Counted from the stretch's first letter, positions 8,096-16,206 are shown. The stretch is DNA of 64,000 nt from Methanobacteriota archaeon (GCA_029553285.1 JAKPCO010000085.1:1-64000); one strand, 5' to 3'. Numbers and translations: made by a program. Notes: generated from the letters alone by a model not told the origin.

Positions 8096-9007
8096 ATGGA
8101 CGTGGGAGTTATAGGTATCGGCTCGATGGGGCGCAACCACGTGCGCGTTTACTCCGAGCTGAAGGGCGTTGAGAACCTCTACGTCTACGATTCTGTTGAG
8201 AAGAACGCAGAGGCTGCAGGGGAGTATGCAACGATATGTCACAGCATCGACGAACTTCTCGATGCGTCAGAGGCTGTCTCCATCTGCGTCCCCACAAGGT
8301 ATCATTACGATGTTGCCGTGCGTGTGATCAATGCAGGCGTCCACTGTCTCATAGAGAAGCCAATGACACTAACGCTGGAGGAGGCGGAGAGGCTCCTGAG
8401 CGCAGTTCGTGAGAAGGATCTGGTGGTGGGGGTCGGGCACATCGAGCGCTTCAATCCGATAGTGAAGGAGATAAAGAGGATAATCACGTCTCCCGCATAT
8501 GTTGAAATAAAGAGGCACAACCCCGGCTCGGCCAGGATCACGGATTCATCTGTCGTCGAGGACCTGATGATCCACGACATCGATATAGTCTTCAACGTGC
8601 TCTTTCCGGGAAGGGAGGATTACACGATAAGCAGCGCTGGCACGAGGAACGTCTGCGAGGCACTGATACGATTCGACTCGTCGATCGTCTCACTATCAGC
8701 GAGCCGCATGTCCTCGAAGAAGTTCAGGACTTTCTACGTCGAGGAGGAGGGTGTGACAACAGAGGGCGACTTCATGACCCAGGAGGTATACATCTACAGA
8801 AAGCCTGATAAGTACTTCAAAGAGGGAGAGAGGTACCTCCAGGAGAACATAATCGAGAAGGTGCTCGTGAGCAAGGTGGAGCCACTTAAGGTCGAGCTGC
8901 GGGCGTTTCTGGACGCGGTCATGGGCAGGTATGAGTTTCCTGTGACACCTGAGCAGGCGTTCAGAAACATGAAGGTATGCGCTGAAATCTCGAGGGGTCT
9001 GGTATGA
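8096..9007 (+). CDS. Gfo/Idh/MocA-family sugar oxidoreductase
   Basis: NAD(P)-dependent nucleotide-sugar dehydrogenase, 303 residues, probably the 3-dehydrogenase (WbpB-like) feeding the aminotransferase upstream. The Rossmann motif GVIGIGSMGRNHVRVY is at the N-terminus. The conserved EKPMTLTLEEAERL is near residue 90, and the catalytic-region HDIDIVFNV is near residue 160. Its end overlaps the next gene by 4 bp (ATGA), so translation is coupled. The exact substrate is inferred from the operon. Confidence 0.85.
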   Translation: MDVGVIGIGSMGRNHVRVYSELKGVENLYVYDSVEKNAEAAGEYATICHSIDELLDASEAVSICVPTRYHYDVAVRVINAGVHCLIEKPMTLTLEEAERLLSAVREKDLVVGVGHIERFNPIVKEIKRIITSPAYVEIKRHNPGSARITDSSVVEDLMIHDIDIVFNVLFPGREDYTISSAGTRNVCEALIRFDSSIVSLSASRMSSKKFRTFYVEEEGVTTEGDFMTQEVYIYRKPDKYFKEGERYLQENIIEKVLVSKVEPLKVELRAFLDAVMGRYEFPVTPEQAFRNMKVCAEISRGLV

Positions 9008-9573
9008 GCTACAGGAAGCACCCGACTGCAGTGGTGGAGAGCGCTGAGATCGGGGACGGCACGAGCATATGGCACTTCGCCCACATCAGGGAGGGGGCCA
9101 GGATCGGAAAGAACTGCAATATCGGGAAGAGCGTTTACATAGACAGGGATGTCAGGATCGGAGACAACGTGAAGATCCAGAACTTCGTCTCTGTGTATCA
9201 CGGAGTTGAGATCGAGGATGATGTTTTCATAGGTCCCTCAGCCGTTTTCACAAACGATCTGTATCCAAGAGCGTTCATCTGGTCTGAGGATAGAGTCGTG
9301 CCCACAAAGGTCTGCAGGGGCGCGAGCATAGGCGCGAACGCGACCATCATCTGCGGCACCATCATAGGAGAGTACGCTATGGTAGGAGCGGGCAGCGTTG
9401 TCACAGACGACGTCCCCCCGCATGGTCTGGTTTATGGAAACCCAGCCGTTCTACGGGGGTATGTATGCAGATGCGGCAGACCTCTGACGAGGCTGTTGAG
9501 GGACGACGATGTGAAGGAGTACCTGTGCGACTGCGGGGAGACTGTACGCATAACCTCGGAGGGGTCTTCCTGA
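9004..9573 (+). CDS. Hexapeptide-repeat acyltransferase with a Cys-rich tail
   Basis: Left-handed beta-helix acyltransferase, 189 residues, WbpD-like: it would acetylate the 3-amino group of the nucleotide sugar using acetyl-CoA. Hexapeptide repeats run through residues about 10-140 (IGDGTSIWHFAHIREGARIG, IGANATIICGTIIGEYAMVGAGSVV). The final 40 residues add CRCG...CDCG, a four-cysteine pair that looks like a small zinc knuckle and is not part of the catalytic fold. Start ATG overlaps the previous stop by 4 bp, and the stop overlaps the next start. Confidence 0.85.
   Translation: MSYRKHPTAVVESAEIGDGTSIWHFAHIREGARIGKNCNIGKSVYIDRDVRIGDNVKIQNFVSVYHGVEIEDDVFIGPSAVFTNDLYPRAFIWSEDRVVPTKVCRGASIGANATIICGTIIGEYAMVGAGSVVTDDVPPHGLVYGNPAVLRGYVCRCGRPLTRLLRDDDVKEYLCDCGETVRITSEGSS
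9558..9564 (+). promoter_or_regulatory. Shine-Dalgarno site supporting a CTG start
   Basis: GGAGGGG sits inside the end of the acyltransferase gene, 7 bases (counted from GGAGG) before CTG at 9570. The CTG overlaps the stop TGA as CTGA. No ATG, GTG or TTG is suitably placed in this frame. Confidence 0.6.
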
Positions 9574-10757
9574 AGATCGCTGTTGTTGGACTTGGCAATG
9601 CAGGGCTTCCCCTTGCAGCAGTAATTGCAGATCATGGAATTCCGGTCGTGGGCGTTGATATAGACAGAGGGAGATGCGATCTCATAAACAGCGGGAAGAA
9701 CCCCATACCGCATGAGTCCGGACTGGACGAGCTCATATCCAGACATGGAGGCAGGGGGCTCGTAGCAACGACAGACTACAGAGATGCATCCTCATGCAGT
9801 GTATTCATAGTTATAGTTCCCCTATTCATCGATGAGAACCACAATCCGGATTTCAGGACGCTTGAGAGCGCGTTCAGGAGTCTAGGGGGCGTGTTGAAGC
9901 GCGGGGATCTTGTGGTCTTGGAGACAACCGTGCCTCCCGGGACAACAGAAGGCCCTGCACTCAGATGGATCGAGGAGAGCTGCGATCTCAAACTCGGCCA
10001 GTTCTATCTCGCACACTCCCCGGAGAGGATAATGACCGGATGCAGCATATCCAGGCTCAGAGAGTTCCCGAAGGTCATTGGGGGGGTTGATGAGAGGAGC
10101 GGCATCGTTGCATACGACGTTTACAGGAGGTTCATACCGAATCTCAGGCTAGTATCATCCGCAAGGGTCGCGGAGATGATAAAGGTCATGGAGGGCTGCT
10201 ACAGGGATGTCAACATCGCGCTGGCGAACGAGCTCTTCAAGATATCAAAGGAGCTCGGGATCGATTTCTATGAGGCAAGGGAGCATGCGAACCACGAGTA
10301 CTGCCACATACACATGCCATCGACAGGCGTCGGCGGGCACTGCATACCGGTCTATCCGTGGTTTCTCATCAATGAGATGGTGAGGAGAGAGCGTGCCGAA
10401 GATGCAGTCATGCTCAGGACGGCCAGAGAGCTGAACGACTGCATGATCCGCTACTGGATGGATCGGATAATGGACGGATGCATGCGTATCGATAAGCCAC
10501 TGGCAGAGATCAGGATCTGCATTCACGGCATCACATACCGCAAGGGTGTGAGGGAACTCCACCACAGCAGGAACCTTGCGCTTGCGAAGCTCCTGAAGAG
10601 CAGAGGGCTGAAGGTCGGCGCATATGATGAGATGCTTTCAAAAGAGGAGATCCTGAAGACCGGCCTGGAGTGGATGGACCCGGAGGACGCGGATCTGGTG
10701 TTCGATTCCTTCGAGCTCAGCGTGACCCTCAGGCACCCCCGGGAAGCTCCAGCATGA
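9570..10757 (+). CDS. UDP-N-acetyl sugar 6-dehydrogenase (WecC/WbpA type)
   Basis: Oxidises the C6 alcohol of UDP-GlcNAc or UDP-ManNAc to the carboxylate with two NAD+. 395 residues with the CTG start. The NAD motif KIAVVGLGNAGLPLA is at the very N-terminus. PPGTTEG is followed by HSPERI, then the active-site region GVGGHCIPVYPW with the catalytic Cys. The substrate-loop Lys lies in AEMIKVMEGCYRDVNIALANE. The frame opens upstream to an ATG at 9465, but that would overlap the previous gene by over 100 bp and precede the Rossmann strand with unrelated sequence. Last gene of the operon; with its neighbours it points to UDP-GlcNAc3NAcA-like sugar synthesis for surface glycans. Confidence 0.87.
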   Translation: MKIAVVGLGNAGLPLAAVIADHGIPVVGVDIDRGRCDLINSGKNPIPHESGLDELISRHGGRGLVATTDYRDASSCSVFIVIVPLFIDENHNPDFRTLESAFRSLGGVLKRGDLVVLETTVPPGTTEGPALRWIEESCDLKLGQFYLAHSPERIMTGCSISRLREFPKVIGGVDERSGIVAYDVYRRFIPNLRLVSSARVAEMIKVMEGCYRDVNIALANELFKISKELGIDFYEAREHANHEYCHIHMPSTGVGGHCIPVYPWFLINEMVRRERAEDAVMLRTARELNDCMIRYWMDRIMDGCMRIDKPLAEIRICIHGITYRKGVRELHHSRNLALAKLLKSRGLKVGAYDEMLSKEEILKTGLEWMDPEDADLVFDSFELSVTLRHPREAPA

Positions 10758-11502
10758 AAGCCGGCGTCTCAACAATTCCGATCTCACGCAGACTCTGTGA
10801 AATGCCCAAATCAGACAAAGAGCATGGATGCAATCATATCGGGCCATGCGGCCTGTGGGACCTCTCGTGATAGAAAATACCGAACGATCCTATGTGTTTG
10901 GCAGCCTGGAGGATGGCTGCCGGAAGCACTCAGGCACTTGCCAGAGCGCATGGCCAAATGCATCAGCAGGTCGCTCTTATGTGCGTAGCTGTAGAGCACG
11001 CAATGCGGTCTCTGAAAGCATTGCCACGCCTTCGAATACATCGAATGGTTTGACAGTTTCGGCTTCGTCGAAACCCTTCGGAGCAGTCGGAGGTAAGTCG
11101 AAACGAGCGCATAGCATGACCCCTGCCCCTTCGGGCAGGCCATCAAATGGATAAGATCGCAGCAGGTTATCATGTGGACAAGAGCGTTGACCGAAAAGAC
11201 ATGAGAAAACGGAAGGGCTCACAGATGAACCAGCGGCTTGGCAGAGAACGATGGAAGAGAGGTCTCAACGATCCAGGAAAAACGCACATTACGCAAGATC
11301 ATCCGTGTAGATCATCCGAGTGGACGAAAAAGTTCTGCATCGTATGCCATTTTCGTACCAGCCAGGGTCAATCCGGGTGCCCGAGAGTTCGCGGAGATGA
11401 TCCAGCACGGAATGCCAAGCCGTTCGGAGCTGGCGTCAAGGCATGATATTCCAGATATGAGCATGCCAGTTCTCCTCCATCCAGTTAAGGAGTTATGATT
11501 CC
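10758..11502. other. Gene-free stretch with one repeat element
   Basis: Contains a CGCTCTT-family element (10972-11159) with a perfect 8-bp duplication. The remaining 340 bp up to the ABC gene have short open frames (for example from 11238) without recognisable protein similarity or ribosome sites, and are left unannotated. Confidence 0.5.
10972..11159 (+). repeat. CGCTCTT-family element, 188 bp, with target duplication
   Basis: Begins CGCTCTTATGTGCGTAGC and ends ATAAGATCG. It is flanked on both sides by CAGCAGGT (10964-10971 and 11160-11167), a perfect 8-bp direct repeat. The interior has the TTCGACT/AGTCGAA hairpin segments. It has no coding capacity of note. Confidence 0.88.
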
Positions 11503-12273
11503 ATGGATCCGGTGATAGATAGAAGGGGAAACAGGAACATCATAGAAATAAAAGATCTGACCAAGATATACAGGGATGGTGTGGAGGTGGTGGCTCTCGA
11601 TCACATAAACCTCACGATAAAGGAGGGGGAGTTTCTGGCGATAGTTGGACCGAGCGGATCCGGAAAGTCAACGCTCCTGAACATGATAGGCCTTCTCGAC
11701 ACACCCACAAGCGGAACGATACTGCTGAAGGATATCGACGTCACAAAGATCAGCGCGAATGAGCGGGCGAGGCTGAGAAACAGGGAGCTTGGATTCGTCT
11801 TCCAGTATCACCATCTTTTACCCGAGTTCACAGCAGTCGAGAACGTGATGATGCCCATGCTCATAGCAGGGGTTGAGAAAAAAGAGGCGCGCAATCGTGC
11901 GGCTGCTCTGCTCATGGAGGTTGGTCTCGGAGACCGGCTGGACCACAAGCCAAGCCAGCTCAGCGGTGGGCAGAATCAGCGGGTTGCGGTAGCGAGGGCT
12001 CTGGCAAACAGTCCATCCATCGTAATAGGAGATGAGCTCACCGGAAACCTGGATACCAAAACCTCGAGGATGATCTACGACATGCTTCGGGATCTGAACA
12101 AGAGAATCAACCAGACGTTCATCCTAGTGACGCACGATATGGAGATGGCTGAGAGGACCGATCGCATACTGAGACTGGTGGACGGAAGGATCGTCTGTGA
12201 GCTCAGGCGGGTCGGCGATGAGTTCGTGAGCGGAGAGATGTGCACCACAGATACAGGCGCAGATCGGGAATGA
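11503..12273 (+). CDS. ABC transporter ATP-binding protein (LolD/MacB type)
   Basis: ATPase subunit of a MacB/LolD-like exporter or FtsE-related complex, 256 residues, cytoplasmic and membrane associated. Walker A is GPSGSGKST. The Q-loop region LGFVFQYHHLLPEFTAVENV is typical of the LolD/MacB group. The signature is LSGGQNQRVAVARAL, and the Walker B/D-loop region reads IVIGDELTGNLDTKTS, with VIGDE rather than the usual LLADE. The switch His is in VTHD. No permease or periplasmic partner is next to it, so its membrane subunit must be elsewhere or lost. Repeat-rich DNA lies on both sides. Confidence 0.87.
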   Translation: MDPVIDRRGNRNIIEIKDLTKIYRDGVEVVALDHINLTIKEGEFLAIVGPSGSGKSTLLNMIGLLDTPTSGTILLKDIDVTKISANERARLRNRELGFVFQYHHLLPEFTAVENVMMPMLIAGVEKKEARNRAAALLMEVGLGDRLDHKPSQLSGGQNQRVAVARALANSPSIVIGDELTGNLDTKTSRMIYDMLRDLNKRINQTFILVTHDMEMAERTDRILRLVDGRIVCELRRVGDEFVSGEMCTTDTGADRE

Positions 12274-12379
12274 GCGCTCTTATCCCTGCGATGACTCTCC
12301 AAAAGAGACCCCATATGTCATCGGTTAAGGCCGTTTGACGCAAGAATCTATCAATAATTTTACGAGGGTATTATCTTGA

Positions 12380-12498
12380 CGCTCTTATGTGCGTAGCTGC
12401 AGAGCATGCAATGGGTCGCTAAAAGCACTCATTCATTCGCCACAAACACGTGGCGAAATAAGTTCCTCTTCTCGAGCGTCGTCAGATGGACAAGAGCG
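12380..12498 (+). repeat. CGCTCTT-family element, 119 bp, with target duplication
   Basis: Starts CGCTCTTATGTGCGTAGC and ends GACAAGAGCG. Perfect flanking 8-bp repeats TATCTTGA lie at 12372-12379 and 12499-12506. It is nearly identical to the 120-bp copy at 13998. A homologous uninterrupted sequence exists at 17657-17745. Confidence 0.92.
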
Positions 12499-12570
12499 TA
12501 TCTTGAAATTAAGCGTTGCGGCTGTTGATAGCGAGTTCATCAAGTGCGGCGTTGAATGAGTTTTCACTCT

Positions 12571-12693
12571 CGCTCTTATGTGTTTGGCAACTTGCAGGTC
12601 GTCAGTGTGGTTGCTGAACGCACTTATTCATTCATCAAGAATGCATGGCAGGACCGGTGCTTCTATGGGCAAGTTATCATATGGATAAGAGCG
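12571..12693 (+). repeat. CGCTCTT-family element, 123 bp, with target duplication
   Basis: Flanked by TTCACTCT on both sides (12563-12570 and 12694-12701). By eye it differs at only two positions from the inverted 123-bp copy at 17746. It sits inside the left end of the next element (12696). Confidence 0.92.
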
Positions 12694-12695
12694 TT

Positions 12696-12837
12696 CACTC
12701 TTATACATCTGACGACTCTCCAGAAGGCTCTCCCCCTGCGCTAGTTTCGACTTCGTCGAACCCCTTCGGAGCAGTCGAAGGTAAGTCGAAAACATGACCC
12801 CTGCTCCTCCGGGAAAGTCATCAACTGGAGAAGAGTG
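12696..12837 (-). repeat. CGCTCTT-family element, host of a nested insertion
   Basis: Ends are CACTCTT and AAGAGTG, a perfect 7-bp variant terminal repeat. The first bases of its left end were duplicated when the 123-bp element inserted at 12571. The interior contains the TTCGAC hairpins. Confidence 0.75.
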
Positions 12838-13121
12838 CCCCTGAATGTCTCAAGCAACCCGCAGGATTTCCGGGTTGTTGAAAGAGCAGGGGGGGTTATG
12901 CGCCTCAGAACTCATAGGGCTCATCACATTTCAGAGACCTGGTGTCATCATCGGCGCCCTGGGGCTGACCTCTCAAGCCTCTCGAGGCGATGCCCGTGCA
13001 TAAAACCCCTGACCTGGACGGCTGAACCATCATCGCAGCCGGCGCGAGACCCCCTTTGCCTTGATGACGTGTACGGCGGGCTTCTTTAGAGAGGCCTTGG
13101 GTTCAAAACCACGGCTTCGTA
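12838..13121. other. Gene-free stretch
   Basis: No gene, tRNA or repeat recognised. The only structure seen is a 7-bp hairpin CAACCCG/CGGGTTG (12855-12877). Confidence 0.4.
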
Positions 13122-13880
13122 TCAGGGATTGCACACCCTGCATGGCTCATATCCTTTCGATTCTGCCTCCTCCTTGCTTGAGAACAACACAACGTGCTCA
13201 GGCTTTATCTTCTTAGCATACCTGCATTCGGGGAGATGGTACTTCCTGGAGGTGGTGCTTCCTACGTACTGCTTTGCTCCATACTGTTCAGGATTCGCAG
13301 ATCCGACTGTAACATTGAGGTTCTGCCCTTTATACGTATCATTTTCTGTTCCATCCTCTGAGTGTTCATCCCGAGCCTCCGCATTATCATCCTCATGTCT
13401 CCTTGAGGCTCCAGCAGGCTCGCTGAATGAAAGCGATGGAGGATACAGCGATCGATCTGCGCTGCTCTCCAGGATCTGAGCCGCGCGCTCGGCGCTCAGA
13501 ATCGGGCCATCCGCGCCAGAAACGACGAGGCGACAGGTATAGCCCCTGCCAGGGTGCAGCCTCGCGGTCTTTGAGAACTCGAACGCGGTCTGGCCCGGGG
13601 CCACATCGATCAGGAGGTATCTTGACCGGAGAACCTCCTGGCCTTCTCTCATAAGATGAGCCTCGAGCAGCAGGTAGGGCTCAGAAATGCTGGAGGCAAG
13701 ATCCAGAGTGCCTCTGACGAGGAAGAACTCGCTGGAGACTCCGGCCTCGAACTCCAGGTCAAGCTTTCTATCCATATGTACTTCCGCAGAGCCGCTCCGC
13801 TCAGCAGCTTTTTGCTCAACGCAGCCCTGAACGAATGTCAGAACCAACAAAGCGCAGATAATAGAGACAGATCTGAACAC
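13122..13880 (-). CDS. Lipoprotein-like protein with Ada-type zinc-binding tail
   Basis: A 252-residue predicted exported protein. The GTG start at 13880 has the ribosome site GAGGGGG five bases upstream and gives the signal FRSVSIICALLVLTFVQGC with a lipobox-like Cys. The middle is a beta-rich domain of unknown fold. The last 45 residues (YVGSTTSRKYHLPECRYAKK ... YEPCRVCNP) match the small Ada-like metal-binding module, with Cys and His ligands, that often sits at the end of secreted nucleases and unknown surface proteins. The start region overlaps an ORB-like repeat (13886-13904). Function unknown. Confidence 0.68.
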   Translation of the reverse strand: MFRSVSIICALLVLTFVQGCVEQKAAERSGSAEVHMDRKLDLEFEAGVSSEFFLVRGTLDLASSISEPYLLLEAHLMREGQEVLRSRYLLIDVAPGQTAFEFSKTARLHPGRGYTCRLVVSGADGPILSAERAAQILESSADRSLYPPSLSFSEPAGASRRHEDDNAEARDEHSEDGTENDTYKGQNLNVTVGSANPEQYGAKQYVGSTTSRKYHLPECRYAKKIKPEHVVLFSSKEEAESKGYEPCRVCNP

Positions 13881-13885
13881 AGAGA

Positions 13886-13904
13886 CCCCCTCATTTCCAG
13901 TGGA
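13886..13904 (-). promoter_or_regulatory. Isolated ORB-like origin repeat
   Basis: On the minus strand this reads TCCACTGGAAATGAGGGGG, matching the two ORBs at the probable origin in the TCCACTGGAAA core and the G-run. It is 4.3 kb from the origin and contains the ribosome site of the adjacent gene. Binding by Orc1/Cdc6 is inferred. Confidence 0.45.
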
Positions 13905-13997
13905 AATGCAGCATGAACACGCCGGCATGTCTCATACGCCGCTGTGATCCACGCCGTTTACCATAAAGGTGCTCGATCGACATCATGATTTTGCTCT

Positions 13998-14117
13998 CGC
14001 TCTTATGTGCGTAGCTGTAGAGCATGCAATGCGGTCGCTGAAAGCACTCATTCATTCACCACGAACACATGGCGGAATAAGTGCCTCTTCTCGAGCGTCG
14101 TAAGATGGACAAGAGCG
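13998..14117 (+). repeat. CGCTCTT-family element, 120 bp, with target duplication
   Basis: Flanked by TTTGCTCT (13990-13997 and 14118-14125). The target bases GCTCT belong to the end of the neighbouring element (14121-14231), so this is an insertion into another copy. Confidence 0.9.
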
Positions 14118-14120
14118 TTT

Positions 14121-14231
14121 GCTCTTATGATAACCTGCCCGTAAGCACTAGTCCTGCTATGCATCCTCGGTGAATGAATGCTTTTCAGCAACCACATTGC
14201 ACAACCCCAGGTTGCTGGATATGTAAGAGCG
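14121..14231 (-). repeat. CGCTCTT-family element, host of a nested insertion
   Basis: Runs from GCTCTTATGATAACC to ATGTAAGAGCG and is related to the 123-bp class. Its left terminus was split by the 120-bp copy. Confidence 0.75.
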
Positions 14232-14268
14232 AACGACGCATGCTCTTATGTGAAACTGAAACCCCCGC

Positions 14269-14703
14269 CGCTCTTGTCCATCTGACGACTCTCCAGAAGA
14301 GACTTCTTTCCCATGCGCTCGTTTCGACTTACCTTGCAACTGAGCCCTCCCAGCATCCAGACTGCACGACATTCGGGTCGCTGAACACGGATTCGCACCA
14401 CTGAACAATATGCCACCGCTCTTGTCATCTGATGACCCGCCTGAAGGAGCAGGGGTCATGCCATGCGTTCGTTTCGACTTACCTTGCAACTGAGCCCTCC
14501 CAGCATCCAGACTGCACGACATCCGGGTCGCTGAACACGGATTCGCACCACTGAACAATATGCCACCGCTCTTGTCATCTGATGACCTGCCTGAAGGAGC
14601 AGGGGTTTCGTTTCGACTTACCTTCGACTGCGTCGAGGGCCTGGCGAGCGGGTCCCTTAGCACCGGTTTGCACGTCCTTCAAGTTGCTGAATATATAAGA
14701 GCA
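14269..14703 (+). repeat. Tandem array of about 150-bp CGCTCTT-related units
   Basis: CGCTCTTGTC recurs at 14269, 14417 and 14567, giving units of 148, 150 and about 137 bp. The first two are nearly identical over TACCTTGCAACTGAGCC and the CACGGATTCGCACC part. The third matches the element at 16207. The same unit recurs at 15371-15517, beyond the intervening zinc-ribbon gene. Confidence 0.8.
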
Positions 14704-14783
14704 TGCATCGTTTTATATGTCATCACGCTGCTGCATACTGATTCCCAACAGCTTGTCTGGCTGTTCGGGCCCATGCCCCAAAA

Positions 14784-15203
14784 TCAGAGCTGGTTAAGCG
14801 CCCTGATCGCTATCTCGATGCATTCGAGCTTCGACTTCAGCCTTGACAGGTCCTGCTCGCCAGCTATCCCCTCGCACAGCTCCCTCAGCTTTGCATGGAG
14901 CATCTCCTTCACAACTGAGAGAGCATCTTTTTCATCACGTGTGGCTGGAGATACTGAGGTGGATACTGGGCTGCGCTGAGCTGTGCTCTCCGAGATACGC
15001 CCCTCTGAGACATCCAGCTTCTTCTCTTCCGGCAGCTTCACAGCAGCATCCTGCTCAGCCTCTCTGGAAGCGGAGCAGACAGGGCACAGAATCTCCCCCT
15101 TGTACCTGAAGAGCGGAGCTCCGCAGTCATGGTGCTCTGCCAGCATGGTTCCGCCGATCTCCATCATCCTCGTGATGCGCCTGATCATCTCTTCTTCATC
15201 CAT
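14784..15203 (-). CDS. ZNRD2/SSSCA1-like (autoantigen p27) zinc-ribbon protein
   Basis: A 139-residue cytoplasmic protein of the archaeal/eukaryal Sjogren syndrome autoantigen p27 family; its biochemical role in archaea is unknown. The N-terminal half holds TRMMEIGGTMLAEHHDCGAP followed by LFRYKGEILCPVC, whose Cys residues form the zinc ribbon. The rest is low-complexity and then helical. The ATG at 15203 is preferred because GGTGAT lies 7 bases upstream; the frame could extend to 15287. It is an island between two nearly identical repeat arrays. Confidence 0.85.
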   Translation of the reverse strand: MDEEEMIRRITRMMEIGGTMLAEHHDCGAPLFRYKGEILCPVCSASREAEQDAAVKLPEEKKLDVSEGRISESTAQRSPVSTSVSPATRDEKDALSVVKEMLHAKLRELCEGIAGEQDLSRLKSKLECIEIAIRALNQL

Positions 15204-15243
15204 TTTCAGATCACCCCTGACACTAGGATCGACATCCATGTAT

Positions 15244-15295
15244 TTATAGGAAAACAGGCAGAATACCCGCCCTCTTGAGGAAGCCACCAGGGAAG
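15244..15295 (+). mobile_element. Relic resembling an IS200/IS605-type end
   Basis: TTATAGGAAAACAGGCAGAA followed by an imperfect CCCGCCCTCTTGAGG hairpin. It is close to the sequence at 34189, which carries a fuller version. No transposase or TnpB gene is attached. Confidence 0.4.
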
Positions 15296-15370
15296 CACAG
15301 AATATAGAATATCCTCCAGCGTCGATGTGCTTTGGATGGAACTAACTCGGATCTCAAACCCTCCAGCCAT

Positions 15371-15666
15371 CGCTCTTGTCCATCTGATGACCCCCCAGAA
15401 GAGACTTCTTTCCCATGCGCTCGTTTCGACTTACCTTGCAACTGAGCCCCCCAGCATCCAGACTGCACGACATCCGGGTCGCTGAACACGGATTCGCACC
15501 ACTGAACAATATGCCACCGCTCTTGTCATCTGATGACCTGCCTGAAGGAGCAGGGGTTTCGTTTCGACTTACCTTCGACTGCTCCGAAGGGTTTCGACTA
15601 AGTCGAAGGCGTAGCAATGCTTTCAGAGACCAAATTGCATGCTCTACAGCTACGCACATAAGAGCG
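15371..15666 (+). repeat. Two-unit CGCTCTT-family array
   Basis: Units start at 15371 and 15518. The first is almost the same as the units at 14269/14417. The second is a long form ending ACATAAGAGCG with internal TTCGACT hairpins. Confidence 0.8.
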
Positions 15667-15771
15667 TGCCACGAAATCGATTCTCACCGCACGATATCTC
15701 ATGACCCCTGCGAGCCGCATGCTGTTGATCTCAATGTGCGAGTGCATGACCTCCTGTTGCATATGAGGACA

Positions 15772-15891
15772 GCTTATGTCCGTCCGATAACTTGCCCGAA
15801 GAGGCACTCCTCCTCGTGCGTGTCTAACGAGCGAATGAGTGCATTCAGCAAACGGCCTGCATGGCCTTCAAGTTGTTGAACACATAAGAGC
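15772..15891 (-). repeat. Degenerate CGCTCTT-family element
   Basis: GCTTATGTCC...GATAACTTGCCC at the left and GTTGAACACATAAGAGCA at the right. It has the size and order of the 123-bp class with worn ends and no visible target duplication. Confidence 0.65.
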
Positions 15892-16206
15892 AACGGGGTT
15901 TTGAAACAGGAGCATCCGGATGTCGCACGCGGGCCTATTCCGGCCTGAAGAACGGGGTTTGCATTCCGTGACTCTCTGTCAGACAAGCCGGATTCGCAGC
16001 GTGCAGCCCTGCATATGCTGTGAAGGCCGGCCAGAAAGCAAGCATGTGCACTTCATCCAGCAGCTCGTCTGCGTCCGGTGCTCGGCAGTCTCCAAAACCT
16101 GCCAAGCTCCTGCGAATCGCCACGAATCCGAATGAGTTGATCCATCTGGGGGTTCAGTGGAGACTTCTTGTGTTGGCTGATCTGCCAGATCAACCAGATG
16201 AGCCAT

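Noticed and set aside
10811-11222. Open frames of about 80-120 residues on the minus strand
   Set aside because: They are translations of the CGCTCTT element; similar peptides appear at every copy of the repeat.
11147-11498. Two overlapping open frames of 86-99 residues before the ABC ATPase gene
   Set aside because: One begins inside a repeat element; neither has recognisable protein features or a good ribosome site.
12855-12877. CAACCCG/CGGGTTG hairpin resembling the outer stem of the curlin leader
   Set aside because: Only seven base pairs with no promoter or downstream gene; probably chance.
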